Shown here: positions 51,201-60,167 of the stretch, piece by piece
Numbering within the stretch: position 1 is the first letter of the stretch
How the letters are laid out: each line of letters starts with the position of its first letter
Origin: CANNDT01 sp945876205
Lineage (GTDB): Bacteria > Acidobacteriota > Vicinamibacteria > Vicinamibacterales > UBA2999
Direction of reading: 5' to 3'
Length of the DNA stretch: 64,000 bases
Assembly: GCA_947503365.1 (NCBI GenBank)
Contig: CANNDT010000012.1
Span: 4,646 to 68,645, forward strand
Notes under the pieces: model-generated
Seen by the model: the letters and a program-made list of their open reading frames with translations, nothing else
What the model was told of the DNA's origin: nothing
The model's database searches: none
Made by a program: the position numbers and the translations under genes

Positions 51201-52379
51201 ATGGCGCTTGACTCACGTGTGGTTACGGGATTTGGACTCGCTGCGGCGATGTTCGTTGGGAGCGCCGTCGTGCAGGCGGGGCAGGCGGCTCCGGCGGCAG
51301 CACAGGCGGTGCCGCCCCCGCAGGGACAGCAGCCGGCTGAGACGGTCTTCAAGAACGTCACGGCGCTCAAAGGCGTTCCCGCGGATGAGTTCTTGGGGAC
51401 GATGGGGTTCATCTCCAACGCCATGGGCCTGACGTGCACGTCGTGCCATATCGGGAACGACGGCGGCGGCTGGGAGGCGTATGCCAGCGATGCCAACCCA
51501 CGAAAGGTGATGGCGCGCCGGATGATTCAGATGGTGGGCGCCATCAATAAGGAGCACTTCGGGGGGCGGCAGGTGGTGACCTGCGTCTCCTGCCACAACG
51601 GCAACACGCGCCCCAGGACCACGACGGATCTTGCCGGGTATTACCAGGACGTTCCTCCGACCGACGAGCCCACGGATATCCTCAGGCAATCACCTGGGGC
51701 GCCGACGGCCGACCAGGTGCTCGACAAATACATCCAGGCCCTCGGCGGAGCGCAGAAGCTGGCCGGCCTCACGAGCGTTGTCGCCAAGGCGACGTACGAG
51801 CCGTACGGCGTATCGGACAAACTCGCGGCAGAGGTCTATGCCAAGGCGCCTGGGCAGTTCACGACAATCGTGCACTGGCCTTTCGGAGACGTCACCGGGA
51901 CCTACGACGGCCGGACCGGCTGGTCTGCGCAGCCGGATGCGCTGAGCCCGCTCGGCGTCCGCGTCCTGGCGAAAGGTGAACTCGAGGGCGCCCGGATGGA
52001 CGCGGAGCTGTTCTTCCCGGCGCGGGTGAAGCAGGCGCTCACCAATTGGCGCGGCGCCGTCCCGACCGCCATCGGGGACACGGACGTCTTCGCGATACAG
52101 GGCACCAGCGCCAGTGGACTTCCCGTCAAGTTGTACTTCGACGCCGAGTCCGGCCTGCTGCTGCGGCTGGTCCGCTACGCGCAGACGCCGATCGGCCGCA
52201 ATCCCACGCAGGTGGACTTCGACGATTATCGTGACGTCGCCGGAGTCAAGGTGCCCTTCAAGAGGACCGTGGCCTGGCAGTCCGGTCGGGGAGTCTATGA
52301 ACTGACGGACGTCAAGGCCAACGAGGCGATTGACGCGGCGAAGTTCGCCAAGCCGGCTGCGCCTGTGCCCCCACAGTGA
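51201..52379 (+). CDS. Diheme c-type cytochrome fused to LolA-like domain
   Basis: 392 residues. AGGAGGAAGA precedes ATG 51201. Signal peptide ends 'AVVQAGQ'. Haem sites C79-x2-C82-H83 ('CTSCHIG') and C128-x2-C131-H132 ('CVSCHNG') lie in a reaction-centre-type cytochrome domain ('VTALKGVPADEFLGTMGFI'). The LolA-like C-terminal part has 'DKYIQALGGAQKLAGLTS', 'YFDAESGLLLRLVRY' and 'DYRDVAGVKVPFKRTV'. It is closest to the cytochrome at 41209. The next gene starts inside its stop codon (GTGA). Confidence 0.85.
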   Translation: MALDSRVVTGFGLAAAMFVGSAVVQAGQAAPAAAQAVPPPQGQQPAETVFKNVTALKGVPADEFLGTMGFISNAMGLTCTSCHIGNDGGGWEAYASDANPRKVMARRMIQMVGAINKEHFGGRQVVTCVSCHNGNTRPRTTTDLAGYYQDVPPTDEPTDILRQSPGAPTADQVLDKYIQALGGAQKLAGLTSVVAKATYEPYGVSDKLAAEVYAKAPGQFTTIVHWPFGDVTGTYDGRTGWSAQPDALSPLGVRVLAKGELEGARMDAELFFPARVKQALTNWRGAVPTAIGDTDVFAIQGTSASGLPVKLYFDAESGLLLRLVRYAQTPIGRNPTQVDFDDYRDVAGVKVPFKRTVAWQSGRGVYELTDVKANEAIDAAKFAKPAAPVPPQ

Positions 52380-54406
52380 AAACGCTCGAACGAGGCCTTC
52401 TCCCGGCCGTCGTGTTCCTGACGGGAGCGAGCGTGTTGATCGTGGAGGTGCTCGCAGTGCGGGTGCTCTCGCCGTACTACGGCAACACAATCTTCACCGT
52501 CTCGAGCGTCATCAGCGTCATCCTCCTGGCGCTGAGCGTCGGCTATTACGCGGGGGGCGTGCTCGCCGACCGGCGTCCCTCGCTCCAGTGGTTCTTCTCG
52601 ATCGTCCTCGCGAGCGGCCTGCTCCTCCTGCTTTTCCATCTTTTCGGCACGCTGATCCTGCCGGCGATCAGCGGACGACTCTCGCTCGAGGTGGGTCCAC
52701 TCGTCTCGTCCGCGCTGCTGTTCCTGCTGCCGGCGCTGCTGCTCGGCACGCTCTCGCCGTACGCCGTCAAGTTGCAGAGCGTGCACGAGCCGGCGCAGGG
52801 GGTCGGTCGCGTCGCCGGCCAGATCTTCTTCTGGTCGACGCTCGGCAGCATTCTCGGGAGCCTGCTGGCGGGCTTCGTTCTCATTCCCAGGTTCGGCGTC
52901 GACCGCATCCTTATTGCCAACGGGATCGCGCTCGCGGCGCTCGGCTTCGTGCCGCTCGTGCTGCTTGGCGTGAGGGGCAAGCGGCTCTACGCGGCGCTGG
53001 GAGCCGTGATCCTGCTCTCCGCCGCGCCGTCGTTTGCCGTCGAGCCGGTGACGGAAGGGGAGACGGTCATCTACCGGAAGGACGGGGTCTACCAGAAGAT
53101 CACGATCTACGAAGGCTCCTACTACGGGCGGCCCGCGCGGTTCCTCCTCCTCGATCGCAGCGAATCCGGCGCGATGTTCCTGGATTCAAAGGATCCCACC
53201 GAGCTCGTCTACGACTACACGAAGTATTACGCGCTGTACAAGGTGTTCACGCCGCGGGTCCGGAACGCGCTGGTGCTCGGTGGCGGGGCGTATTCGATTC
53301 CGAAGGCGCTGCTCGCTGAACTGCCGGACGCGCAGGTCGACGTCGCGGAGATCGAGCCGTCGTTCTTCGCTCTCGCCAAGCAGTACTTCAGCGTGGCCGA
53401 GTCGTCCCGCCTCCACAATCACGTCCAGGACGGCCGGCGGTTTCTCCAGGATGCTCCGAGACCGTACGATTTAATCTTCGGCGACGTCTACTACTCCTAT
53501 TTTTCCGTGCCGCCGCAGTTCACGACGCAGGAGTTCTTCGCGCTCGCGAAGTCGAAGCTGAACCCCGGAGGCGTCTTCATCGCCAACATGATCGGCGACC
53601 TGTCGCGGCGTCAACCATCGCTCATCATGGCGGAGCTCAAGACGTTTCAGACGGTGTTCCCGAACAGCTACTTCTTTGCCGTCGAGTCGATCGACAAGGT
53701 CAACCTGGTGCAGAACATCACGCTCGTCGGCTACAACAGCGACAGGCGGGTCGATGTGAGCGCGGCAGAGGTAACGTCGGACCCGAATCCGATCGTGCGC
53801 TATCTCCACTACCGTGGGCTCGACGTCGCGCGCCGGTTCGAGCTGTCGCCCTATCCCGTGCTCACCGACAACTATTCGCCGGTGGAGTACCTGACGGCGC
53901 GCGTGCTGCAGCGGTCGCTCAACAGCCCGGACGGCGCCAACGGCGATGAGATTCGCGCGGTGATGGACCAGCAACTCCGGTACGGACCGCGGTCGTCGGG
54001 CACACCCGGACACCAGAAGGTGCGCGACCTCCTGAACGCCGAGCTTGCCGTGTTGTCCCAGGATGCCCGGACGGAAGGGAGCAGCATCGTCGGCCGCCTC
54101 TTCGCCGATGAGCCGCGGCGCGTCGCGGTGACGACCCGCTACGACAACTCGGCTGCCGGCGTGGCCGTCGCGATCGAGGTCATGCGCGCCGTGATCAGCT
54201 CGACCGTCCCGCTGAAGGTGGGCGTTGATTTCGTCTTTCTCGACGGCCAGTCGTCGCCCCGTCTCGAGGAGCTGTACGGCGAGGCCCGCCCTGAGCGCGT
54301 CCTCGTGCTCGATGATGAATACCGCGCGGAGCTGGCAACGGCGACTCCTGAAAGCCTTGAAATCGTTGCACGGAAGGTAGTTAGCTATCTGAGCGAAATC
54401 CAATGA
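52376..54406 (+). CDS. Membrane spermidine-synthase-like protein with degenerate M28-like tail
   Basis: 676 residues from GTG, overlapping the cytochrome stop. Six or seven N-terminal membrane helices (residues of about 8-215) are followed by a spermidine-synthase-like Rossmann domain (about 230-470: 'LVLGGGAYSIPKALLAELP', 'VDVAEIEPSFFALAKQYF', 'VQDGRRFLQDAPRPYDLIFGD'). Residues of about 525-676 resemble an M28/glutaminyl-cyclase domain ('RYGPRSSGTPGHQKVRDLL', 'TTRYDNSAAGVAVAIEVM', 'VDFVFLDGQ'), but the zinc ligands are mostly missing. The substrate of the transferase part is unknown; true spermidine synthesis is not implied. Confidence 0.8.
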   Translation: MKTLERGLLPAVVFLTGASVLIVEVLAVRVLSPYYGNTIFTVSSVISVILLALSVGYYAGGVLADRRPSLQWFFSIVLASGLLLLLFHLFGTLILPAISGRLSLEVGPLVSSALLFLLPALLLGTLSPYAVKLQSVHEPAQGVGRVAGQIFFWSTLGSILGSLLAGFVLIPRFGVDRILIANGIALAALGFVPLVLLGVRGKRLYAALGAVILLSAAPSFAVEPVTEGETVIYRKDGVYQKITIYEGSYYGRPARFLLLDRSESGAMFLDSKDPTELVYDYTKYYALYKVFTPRVRNALVLGGGAYSIPKALLAELPDAQVDVAEIEPSFFALAKQYFSVAESSRLHNHVQDGRRFLQDAPRPYDLIFGDVYYSYFSVPPQFTTQEFFALAKSKLNPGGVFIANMIGDLSRRQPSLIMAELKTFQTVFPNSYFFAVESIDKVNLVQNITLVGYNSDRRVDVSAAEVTSDPNPIVRYLHYRGLDVARRFELSPYPVLTDNYSPVEYLTARVLQRSLNSPDGANGDEIRAVMDQQLRYGPRSSGTPGHQKVRDLLNAELAVLSQDARTEGSSIVGRLFADEPRRVAVTTRYDNSAAGVAVAIEVMRAVISSTVPLKVGVDFVFLDGQSSPRLEELYGEARPERVLVLDDEYRAELATATPESLEIVARKVVSYLSEIQ

Positions 54407-54411
54407 AGGCA

Positions 54412-54440
54412 TTGACCGGCTCGGATCGCGCACGTATAGT
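54412..54440 (+). promoter_or_regulatory. Sigma-70-like promoter for the PaoABC-like operon
   Basis: TTGACC (54412-54417), a 17-bp spacer, TATAGT (54435-54440). It is the strongest consensus match in the window and lies 77 bp upstream of the GTG start at 54518. It lacks the CCGGTAT box. Confidence 0.6.
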
Positions 54441-54517
54441 CAAATGGTCCGGATTCGCTGTTTCTTCCGGGACCTGCCAACCGGAACTGCCGCTGCTTAC
54501 ATCGCTGGGGGTGCATC

Positions 54518-55141
54518 GTGTCGGATGAAGAACGGGAACGCGCAGACAAGGCTTCTGTCTCCCGGCGTGCGTTTCTGAAGGGTGGAGCCGCCGCCACCGG
54601 CGCGCTCACCGCGGCGTTGATCCCGGGCACTGCCGAAGCGCAGCTTCCCGACGCGACCGAGCCGGATGCGCGGCATTCGACCGTGGAAATGACCGTCAAC
54701 GGGAGGCTGTACCGGGCTGACGTGCCCAACAGCACCACCCTGGCGCAGTTTCTGCGCGAGGACCTGAAGCTGACGGGCACGAAGCTGGGGTGCGACAGAA
54801 TGCAGTGCGGCGCCTGCACCGTGGTGGTCAATGGCCGCAACGTCTATTCGTGCACCACGCTGGCCCTGCAGGCCACTGGCGCTGAGGTGCTGACGATCGA
54901 AGGCCTGGCCAAAGATGACGCGTTGCATCCGATCCAGCAGGCGTTCATCGAGCACAGCGGCTTCCAGTGCGGCTTCTGCACCTCGGGCCAGATCATGACC
55001 ACCAAAGTCATGCTCGACCGGATGCCGAATCCGACCGAAGACCAGGCGCGGCTCGCGCTGGCCGGCAACCTGTGCCGGTGTTCTGCCTATAAGAAGATTC
55101 TCGAATCGGTCATGGCGGCGTCGCGCATGATGCGCGCCTAG
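54518..55141 (+). CDS. (2Fe-2S) small subunit of PaoABC-like molybdenum hydroxylase, Tat-exported
   Basis: 207 residues from GTG. A twin-arginine signal ('SRRAFLKGGAAATGALTAAL', about residues 15-34) precedes the ferredoxin fold: 'LGCDRMQCGACTVVVNGRNVYSC' gives the first [2Fe-2S] cluster (C-x4-C-x2-C...C), and 'FQCGFCTSGQ' with 'LCRCSAYKKI' the second. This matches PaoA/YagT, the E. coli periplasmic aldehyde oxidoreductase small subunit, which also has a Tat signal. The catalytic and FAD subunits follow in the order large then medium, the reverse of E. coli paoABC. Confidence 0.92.
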   Translation: MSDEERERADKASVSRRAFLKGGAAATGALTAALIPGTAEAQLPDATEPDARHSTVEMTVNGRLYRADVPNSTTLAQFLREDLKLTGTKLGCDRMQCGACTVVVNGRNVYSCTTLALQATGAEVLTIEGLAKDDALHPIQQAFIEHSGFQCGFCTSGQIMTTKVMLDRMPNPTEDQARLALAGNLCRCSAYKKILESVMAASRMMRA

Positions 55142-55163
55142 GGAACAGGGGAGAGTGACAGCA

Positions 55164-57437
55164 ATGGCTCAACAACCGACGACCCCTGGCGGCCCGCTCA
55201 ACGTCATCGGCAAACGCGGCCCGAACATCGACGCGGTCGAGCGGGTGACCGGCCGCGCCAAATACACCGGCGACATCGACATCCCCGGCATGCTCGTCGC
55301 GCGCGTGCTGCGCAGCCCGCACGCGCATGCGCGCATCGCCAGCATCGACACCAGCAAGGCCGAAGCGTTCCGCGGCGTTCGTGCCGTCATCACCTACAAA
55401 GACGCGCCGAAGGTGATGATCTGGGGCAACCGGCAATATGCGCTGAACAACCCGGTCCGCTTCAAGGGCGAGGCTGTCGCGGCGCTGGCCGCTGTGGACG
55501 CCGAGACCGCCGAGAAGGCTCTCAAGCTGATCGCCGTGCAGTACGAGCCGCTGCCGTTCGTCCTCGATCCCGAAGAGGCGTTGAAGCCCGGCGCGCCGCA
55601 GCTCTTCGAGGACGGCAACCTCGAGGGCATGCCGCGCATCCTCAACCGCGGCAATATCGAACAGGGCCTCAAGGAATCCGACAAGGTCATCGAGCGCATG
55701 TATCACTGCCCGACGATGTGGAGCGGCGGCATGGAGCCGCGCGCCTGCGTCGCGCAGTGGGAAGGCGACAAGCTCACGCTGTGGGCCTCGACGCAGTCGC
55801 CGTTCCGCGTGCACGGCAGCCTCGCGGCGATGTTCGGCGTGCCGGACGGCAACGTCCGCATCATCGCGAGCTATGTGGGGGGCGGCTTCGGCACCAAGAG
55901 CGCGCCGCACACGGATGAATCCCTCGCGGCGCTGCTGGCGCGCAAGGCGCGACTTCCGGTGAAGCTGCAGTACTCGCGAGAAGAAGAGATCCTCGACTCG
56001 AACACGCGTTTCGAGACGCGCATCTACGTGCGAGTCGGCGTCAAGAAGGACATGACAATCAACGCCCTGGAGCTCAAGGCGTACATCAACCAGGGCGCGT
56101 ACCATACGCGCCTGGGAGGCCTGGGCAACCAGGCCACGCATACCTACAAGACGGTGAATGTCAGGACGGAGCAATACCGCGTCCACACCAACATCCCGAA
56201 CACCGGGCCGACGCGGGGCGTCGGCGATCCGCAAGAGGACTTCGCCGTCGAGTCAGCCCTGGACGAGATCGCCATCGAGATGGGCTGGGATCCGATGGAG
56301 TTCAAGCTCAAGAACATCAAGCGCAACGGCGATCCGATCGCGCGCGGTCCGGCGGGTGTCGAAGACGGCCGCCTTATCACCCAGGTCCTGGACCGGTGCA
56401 TCGAGCTGGGCGCGGCGCGCATCGACTGGACGCGGCGCAACGCCGCGGCCGGCGGGCAGCCCGGACCGAAGGCGCGCGGCATCGGCATCGCCCTCACCGA
56501 GCGCGGCGGCGGCGGCGGTGTGGGCGGCGCATCCGTCAAGGTGAACCTTGACGGCTCCGCCATGGTGTTCTACTCCTCGACCGATATCGGTACCGGCAGC
56601 CGTACGACGCTGGCCATGATTGCGGCCGAGGTGCTCAGCATCCCGCTCTCGATGTTCAGGACGACGGCCGGCGATACCGAGGTGGCGCCGTACGACGGTG
56701 GCAGCCAGGGCAATCGCACGCTGCAGGGCACGGGACGCGCGGTCCAGGCCGCTGCCCGCGACGCCCTCGATCAGATTCTCGCCGCCGCGGGCCCGATGCT
56801 GGACAACACGGCACCAGCCGACCTCGAAATGCGTGACAGTGTCATCCGTGTCAAGGCGGATCCGTCCAAGAGCGTCAAGCTGGCCGACGTCATGCAGCGC
56901 CGCGGGCGCAGCGCCGTGGGCTTGGGCAACACGACCGCTCCCCAGACCGGCATGAACGTGGAGCGCACGACCGCCGCGCATTTCGCGGAGGTCGAGGTCG
57001 ATCGGGAGACCGGCAAGGTCCGCCTCCTGCGGTACATCGCGGCCCATGACCTCGGGCGTCCGATCAACGTCACCGTCGTCGAAAACCAGATCGAAGGAGG
57101 AAGCATCCAGGGTCTGGCGCTCACGCAGGGCGAGGAGATGCGCTTCGACAAGCGGACGGGCGGCTGCCTCACCGGCAGCTTCCTGGATCTCAAGCCGCCG
57201 ACGATGATGGACTTCGATCCGCGCCTCATCGAGGCGATCATCGTGCCGAATGAAGGCGTGACTGGGCCGTACGGCGCCAAGGGCCTCGGCGAGAATCCCT
57301 GTCATCCCGGCATGGCTGCCGTTGCCAACGCCATCTACAACGCCATCGGTGTCCGTTTGCGTGAAGTGCCGTTTTCGCGCGGCGCCGTGCTGGCCGGGTT
57401 GAACGCGCAGCGACCGGCCGGCAGCCGGACCGCGTAA
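55164..57437 (+). CDS. Molybdopterin catalytic subunit of PaoABC-like aldehyde oxidoreductase
   Basis: 757 residues from ATG 55164 (GTG 55155 would lie on the ribosome-binding site). The xanthine-dehydrogenase fold is complete: 'DAVERVTGRAKYTGDIDIPGML', 'EPRACVAQWEGDKLTLWAST', 'GGGFGTKSAPHTDESLAALLA', 'TDIGTGSRTTLAMIAAEVL' and 'GAKGLGENPCHPGMAAVANAI', whose Glu is the expected catalytic base. There is no signal peptide; export would depend on the Tat-bearing small subunit. Family members oxidise aldehydes or hydroxylate aromatics; the substrate is unknown. Confidence 0.93.
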   Translation: MAQQPTTPGGPLNVIGKRGPNIDAVERVTGRAKYTGDIDIPGMLVARVLRSPHAHARIASIDTSKAEAFRGVRAVITYKDAPKVMIWGNRQYALNNPVRFKGEAVAALAAVDAETAEKALKLIAVQYEPLPFVLDPEEALKPGAPQLFEDGNLEGMPRILNRGNIEQGLKESDKVIERMYHCPTMWSGGMEPRACVAQWEGDKLTLWASTQSPFRVHGSLAAMFGVPDGNVRIIASYVGGGFGTKSAPHTDESLAALLARKARLPVKLQYSREEEILDSNTRFETRIYVRVGVKKDMTINALELKAYINQGAYHTRLGGLGNQATHTYKTVNVRTEQYRVHTNIPNTGPTRGVGDPQEDFAVESALDEIAIEMGWDPMEFKLKNIKRNGDPIARGPAGVEDGRLITQVLDRCIELGAARIDWTRRNAAAGGQPGPKARGIGIALTERGGGGGVGGASVKVNLDGSAMVFYSSTDIGTGSRTTLAMIAAEVLSIPLSMFRTTAGDTEVAPYDGGSQGNRTLQGTGRAVQAAARDALDQILAAAGPMLDNTAPADLEMRDSVIRVKADPSKSVKLADVMQRRGRSAVGLGNTTAPQTGMNVERTTAAHFAEVEVDRETGKVRLLRYIAAHDLGRPINVTVVENQIEGGSIQGLALTQGEEMRFDKRTGGCLTGSFLDLKPPTMMDFDPRLIEAIIVPNEGVTGPYGAKGLGENPCHPGMAAVANAIYNAIGVRLREVPFSRGAVLAGLNAQRPAGSRTA

Positions 57438-57457
57438 CCGCCGGGTAAAGGGACGTC

Positions 57458-58429
57458 ATGGACAATTTCAGCTACAGCCGGCCCGCAACGCTCAAAGAGG
57501 CAACCGCGCAACTCGGCAAGGAGCACGGCAAGATCGCGCTCCTCGCGGGCGGCACCGACCTTCTTGGCTCGCTCAAGGATCACCTGGAGGCGCCCGAGCG
57601 CCTGGTGAACATCAGGAACCTGAAGGAGCTGCAGGGCATCCGCGCAGGCCGCGGCGGCCTGACGATCGGCGCGGCGACGCTGCTGGCCGACATCGCTGAG
57701 AATGCGATGATCCAGCAGCAGACGCCGCTCCTGGCGATGGCCGCCGGCAAGGTGGGCACGCCGCAGATCCGCAACATGGGCACGATCGGCGGCAACCTGT
57801 GTCAGCGCCCGCGCTGCTGGTATTACCGGAACAACTATCCGTGCTTCAAGCACGGAGGCAGCACGTGCTTTTCAGCCGCCGGCGAAAACGATTACCACGC
57901 GATTCTCGAGGGCGGACCGTCGTTCATCGTGCATCCCTCCGACACGGCGCCCGCGCTTGTCGCTCTCGGCGCGACCGCGCGGATCGTAGGCGGCTCCGGC
58001 GAACGCACGGTCGCGTTCGACAAGTTTTTCGTGACCCCGAAGCAGGACGTGCGCCGTGAGAACGTGCTGCACGCGGACGAGGTGCTGGCCGACATCACCG
58101 TGCCGATCGCGCCTGCGGGGTCGAAGGCGATCTACGTCAAGGAGATGGTCCGCGAGGTATGGGACTTCGCGCTCTGCAGCGTCGCCGCGATGGTGACGGT
58201 GCAGAACGGCGTCGTGCAGGACGCACGGATCGTCCTCGGTGGTGTCGCGCCGCTGCCGTACCGAGCGCTCAAAGCCGAAGCGGCGATCAAGGGCAAGCCG
58301 CTCGACGAGGCGTCGTGCGCCGCGGCTGGCCTCGCGGCCGTTGATGGTGCCCGCCCCCTCGCCAAGAACGCCTACAAGGTTCCGCTGACGCAGGCGGTGG
58401 TCAAGCGGGCGCTGCTCTCGCTTGCATGA
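57458..58429 (+). CDS. FAD-binding medium subunit of PaoABC-like enzyme with [4Fe-4S] insertion
   Basis: 323 residues. FAD motifs 'LLAGGTDLLGSLKDH' and 'TIGGNLCQ' are those of the xanthine-dehydrogenase medium subunit. Four cysteines in 'NLCQRPRCWYY...PCFKHGGSTCFS' (about residues 115-140) match the extra [4Fe-4S] site known from PaoB and 4-hydroxybenzoyl-CoA reductase. The C-terminal CO-dehydrogenase flavoprotein domain ends 'VVKRALLSLA'. AAAGGGA precedes the start. It overlaps the pentapeptide gene by ATGA. Confidence 0.93.
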   Translation: MDNFSYSRPATLKEATAQLGKEHGKIALLAGGTDLLGSLKDHLEAPERLVNIRNLKELQGIRAGRGGLTIGAATLLADIAENAMIQQQTPLLAMAAGKVGTPQIRNMGTIGGNLCQRPRCWYYRNNYPCFKHGGSTCFSAAGENDYHAILEGGPSFIVHPSDTAPALVALGATARIVGGSGERTVAFDKFFVTPKQDVRRENVLHADEVLADITVPIAPAGSKAIYVKEMVREVWDFALCSVAAMVTVQNGVVQDARIVLGGVAPLPYRALKAEAAIKGKPLDEASCAAAGLAAVDGARPLAKNAYKVPLTQAVVKRALLSLA

Positions 58430-58902
58430 ATCCAGACGGGTGGCTTGCGCTCCTCCGGGAGTCGGTTGAGGCGTTCAATCAATATCGCGCGAGCCACCCG
58501 GACGAGCCCGTCAGTCTCTTTGAAGCGGATCTCTCCTATTCGAATCTCCAGCAGATCAATTTCACACACGCCGATCTTCGGCGCTGCCAGATGCAGGGAT
58601 GCAACCTGGCGGGCGCGCGCCTGGACGACGCGCAGATGAACCTCGCCAACCTTCGCGCAGCGAAGCTTCCCGGCGCCAGCCTGAACAGGGCAGTGTTGTA
58701 CTTCGCCACGTTTCAGGGCGCGGATCTGCGAGATACCTCATTCCAGGGAGCCGATTTGAGAAAGGTGACGTTCTGCCAGGCCGATCTGAGGGGCGCGGTG
58801 TTTACCGGCGCCGACCTTGGCGAGGCGGACCTGCGCTGGGCCAATTACCAGATCGACGACCTGGCGGACGCCGATCTCAGCTCGTCCCGGCTCCGGGACT
58901 GA
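58426..58902 (+). CDS. Pentapeptide-repeat protein
   Basis: 158 residues, no signal peptide. After a 35-residue helical start, A(D/N)LxX repeats run to the end ('ADLSYSNLQQINFTHADLRR', 'ADLRGAVFTGADLGEADLRW'). It should fold as a right-handed quadrilateral beta-helix. About 20 repeats are present. Members of this fold bind proteins or mimic DNA, but the role here is unknown. The ATGA overlap ties its translation to the FAD subunit. Confidence 0.9.
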   Translation: MNPDGWLALLRESVEAFNQYRASHPDEPVSLFEADLSYSNLQQINFTHADLRRCQMQGCNLAGARLDDAQMNLANLRAAKLPGASLNRAVLYFATFQGADLRDTSFQGADLRKVTFCQADLRGAVFTGADLGEADLRWANYQIDDLADADLSSSRLRD

Positions 58903-58906
58903 CGCG

Positions 58907-59839
58907 ATGCCGCCGCTGACGCCTGCCGCGCTGCGCACGCAGATGGCTTCCGGGGAGACCGCCCCCCTGTACATGCTCGTCGGCGCCGACGACATGGAGA
59001 AGACGGCGGTCGCCAACGACTTCACCGAGATGGTGGACGAAGGGTTGCGCGCGTTCAACGTCGATCACCTCTACGGCGGCGAGCACAAGGTGGATGACCT
59101 GCTGAACGCCGCGGGCACGCTGCCGATGATGGCGCCGCGCCGCGTGGTCGTGATTCACGAGGCCGAGAAGCTCCTCATCCCGAAGCGTGAGAGCAAGGCG
59201 GCCGATGAAGAGCTCGAGCGCCTCGAAGAGTTCGTCAAGGATCCGCCGCCGCACGCGACCGTCGTCTTCGTCTGCGGCTCGGTCGACATGCGCCGGCGCA
59301 TCCTCAAGCTCCTGACCAAGGAGGCGCACGTCGTCGACTGCGGGACGATCGAGGACGCGGGTGACGCCGAGCGATGGGTCAAGGCGCGCGCGGCGAAGGA
59401 AGGGATCGCGCTCGACCCCGCGACGTCCCGCGCGCTCGTCGAGCGGACCGGGCTCGACATCGTCCGGCTCCGCGGCGCGATCGAGCGCCTCGCGCTCTAC
59501 GCGATGGGGCAGCCGAAGATCACCGTCGAGGACATCCGGCAGGCCGTGCCGGCGGGACCGGAGGCACAAGCCGACTGGGGGATTGCCAACGCGATTGGGC
59601 GGAGCGATGCGGCCGAAGCGCTGCGCGAGCTCGGGTTGTCGCTGGATGCGGGCGCGGCGCCCTTCATGGTGCTCGGACAGCTGCGGATCGCCGCTGAAAA
59701 GGTGCGAGGGCCGCGGCTGGCCGCGGCGATCGAGGCGCTGCTCCGGACGGATCTCGCCCTGAAGTCGTCGGGCGGCGATCCGCGGATTCTGCTGGAGCGG
59801 TTGGTGGTGGAGTTGTGCGAGCCGCGTCGCCGCGGCTGA
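58907..59839 (+). CDS. holA: DNA polymerase III subunit delta
   Basis: 310 residues from ATG 58907. The clamp-loader delta subunit opens the sliding clamp during DNA replication. Family landmarks: 'APLYMLVGADDMEKTAVANDF' at the N-terminus, 'RRVVVIHEAEKLL', 'ATVVFVCGSVDMRRRILKLL', 'LVERTGLDIVRLRGAIERLALY' and 'GAAPFMVLGQLRIAAEKV'. Length is normal. It follows the pentapeptide gene by 4 bp. rpsT lies next and convergent, a common holA-rpsT pairing. Confidence 0.9.
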   Translation: MPPLTPAALRTQMASGETAPLYMLVGADDMEKTAVANDFTEMVDEGLRAFNVDHLYGGEHKVDDLLNAAGTLPMMAPRRVVVIHEAEKLLIPKRESKAADEELERLEEFVKDPPPHATVVFVCGSVDMRRRILKLLTKEAHVVDCGTIEDAGDAERWVKARAAKEGIALDPATSRALVERTGLDIVRLRGAIERLALYAMGQPKITVEDIRQAVPAGPEAQADWGIANAIGRSDAAEALRELGLSLDAGAAPFMVLGQLRIAAEKVRGPRLAAAIEALLRTDLALKSSGGDPRILLERLVVELCEPRRRG

Positions 59840-59846
59840 CCCTTCG

Positions 59847-60125
59847 TTAGGCGCTTGCGCTCGTCGTCTTGCTGACCTTCTTGGCCAGCCGCGACTTGTA
59901 GCGGCCTGCCGTGTTGCGGTGAATGATGCCCTTGGTGGCCATCTTGTCCACGATCGACACGGTCTTGCTGAGCGCTTCCTTCGCGCCGGTCAGGTCCTTG
60001 GCATCGAGCGATGCCCGGATTGACTTGAGCGCGCTGCGAAGCTTGGAGCGCATCCCTCGGTTGTGTTCCTTGCGCTTGACGTTCTGCCGGTTTGCTTTGA
60101 GCGCTGACTTCGTACGCTTGGCCAC
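59847..60125 (-). CDS. rpsT: 30S ribosomal protein S20
   Basis: 92 residues from GTG, with AGAGGAAG about 8 nt upstream. S20 binds 16S rRNA in the small subunit. Landmarks 'AKRTKSALKANRQNVKRKEHN', 'RSKLRSALKSIR' and 'KGIIHRNTAGRYKSRLAKKV' (given as separate words) are those of the family, and the protein is strongly basic. Length is normal. It converges with holA, leaving 7 bp between the two stops. Confidence 0.97.
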   Translation of the reverse strand: MAKRTKSALKANRQNVKRKEHNRGMRSKLRSALKSIRASLDAKDLTGAKEALSKTVSIVDKMATKGIIHRNTAGRYKSRLAKKVSKTTSASA

Positions 60126-60167
60126 GTTGCGGACTTCCTCTCTCTAAGAAAAAAGCAATTGTACTAC

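Noticed and set aside
52376..54406. Bona fide speE spermidine synthase
   Set aside because: Membrane-fused relatives are widespread and functionally mixed; no polyamine genes are nearby and the protein has an extra tail.
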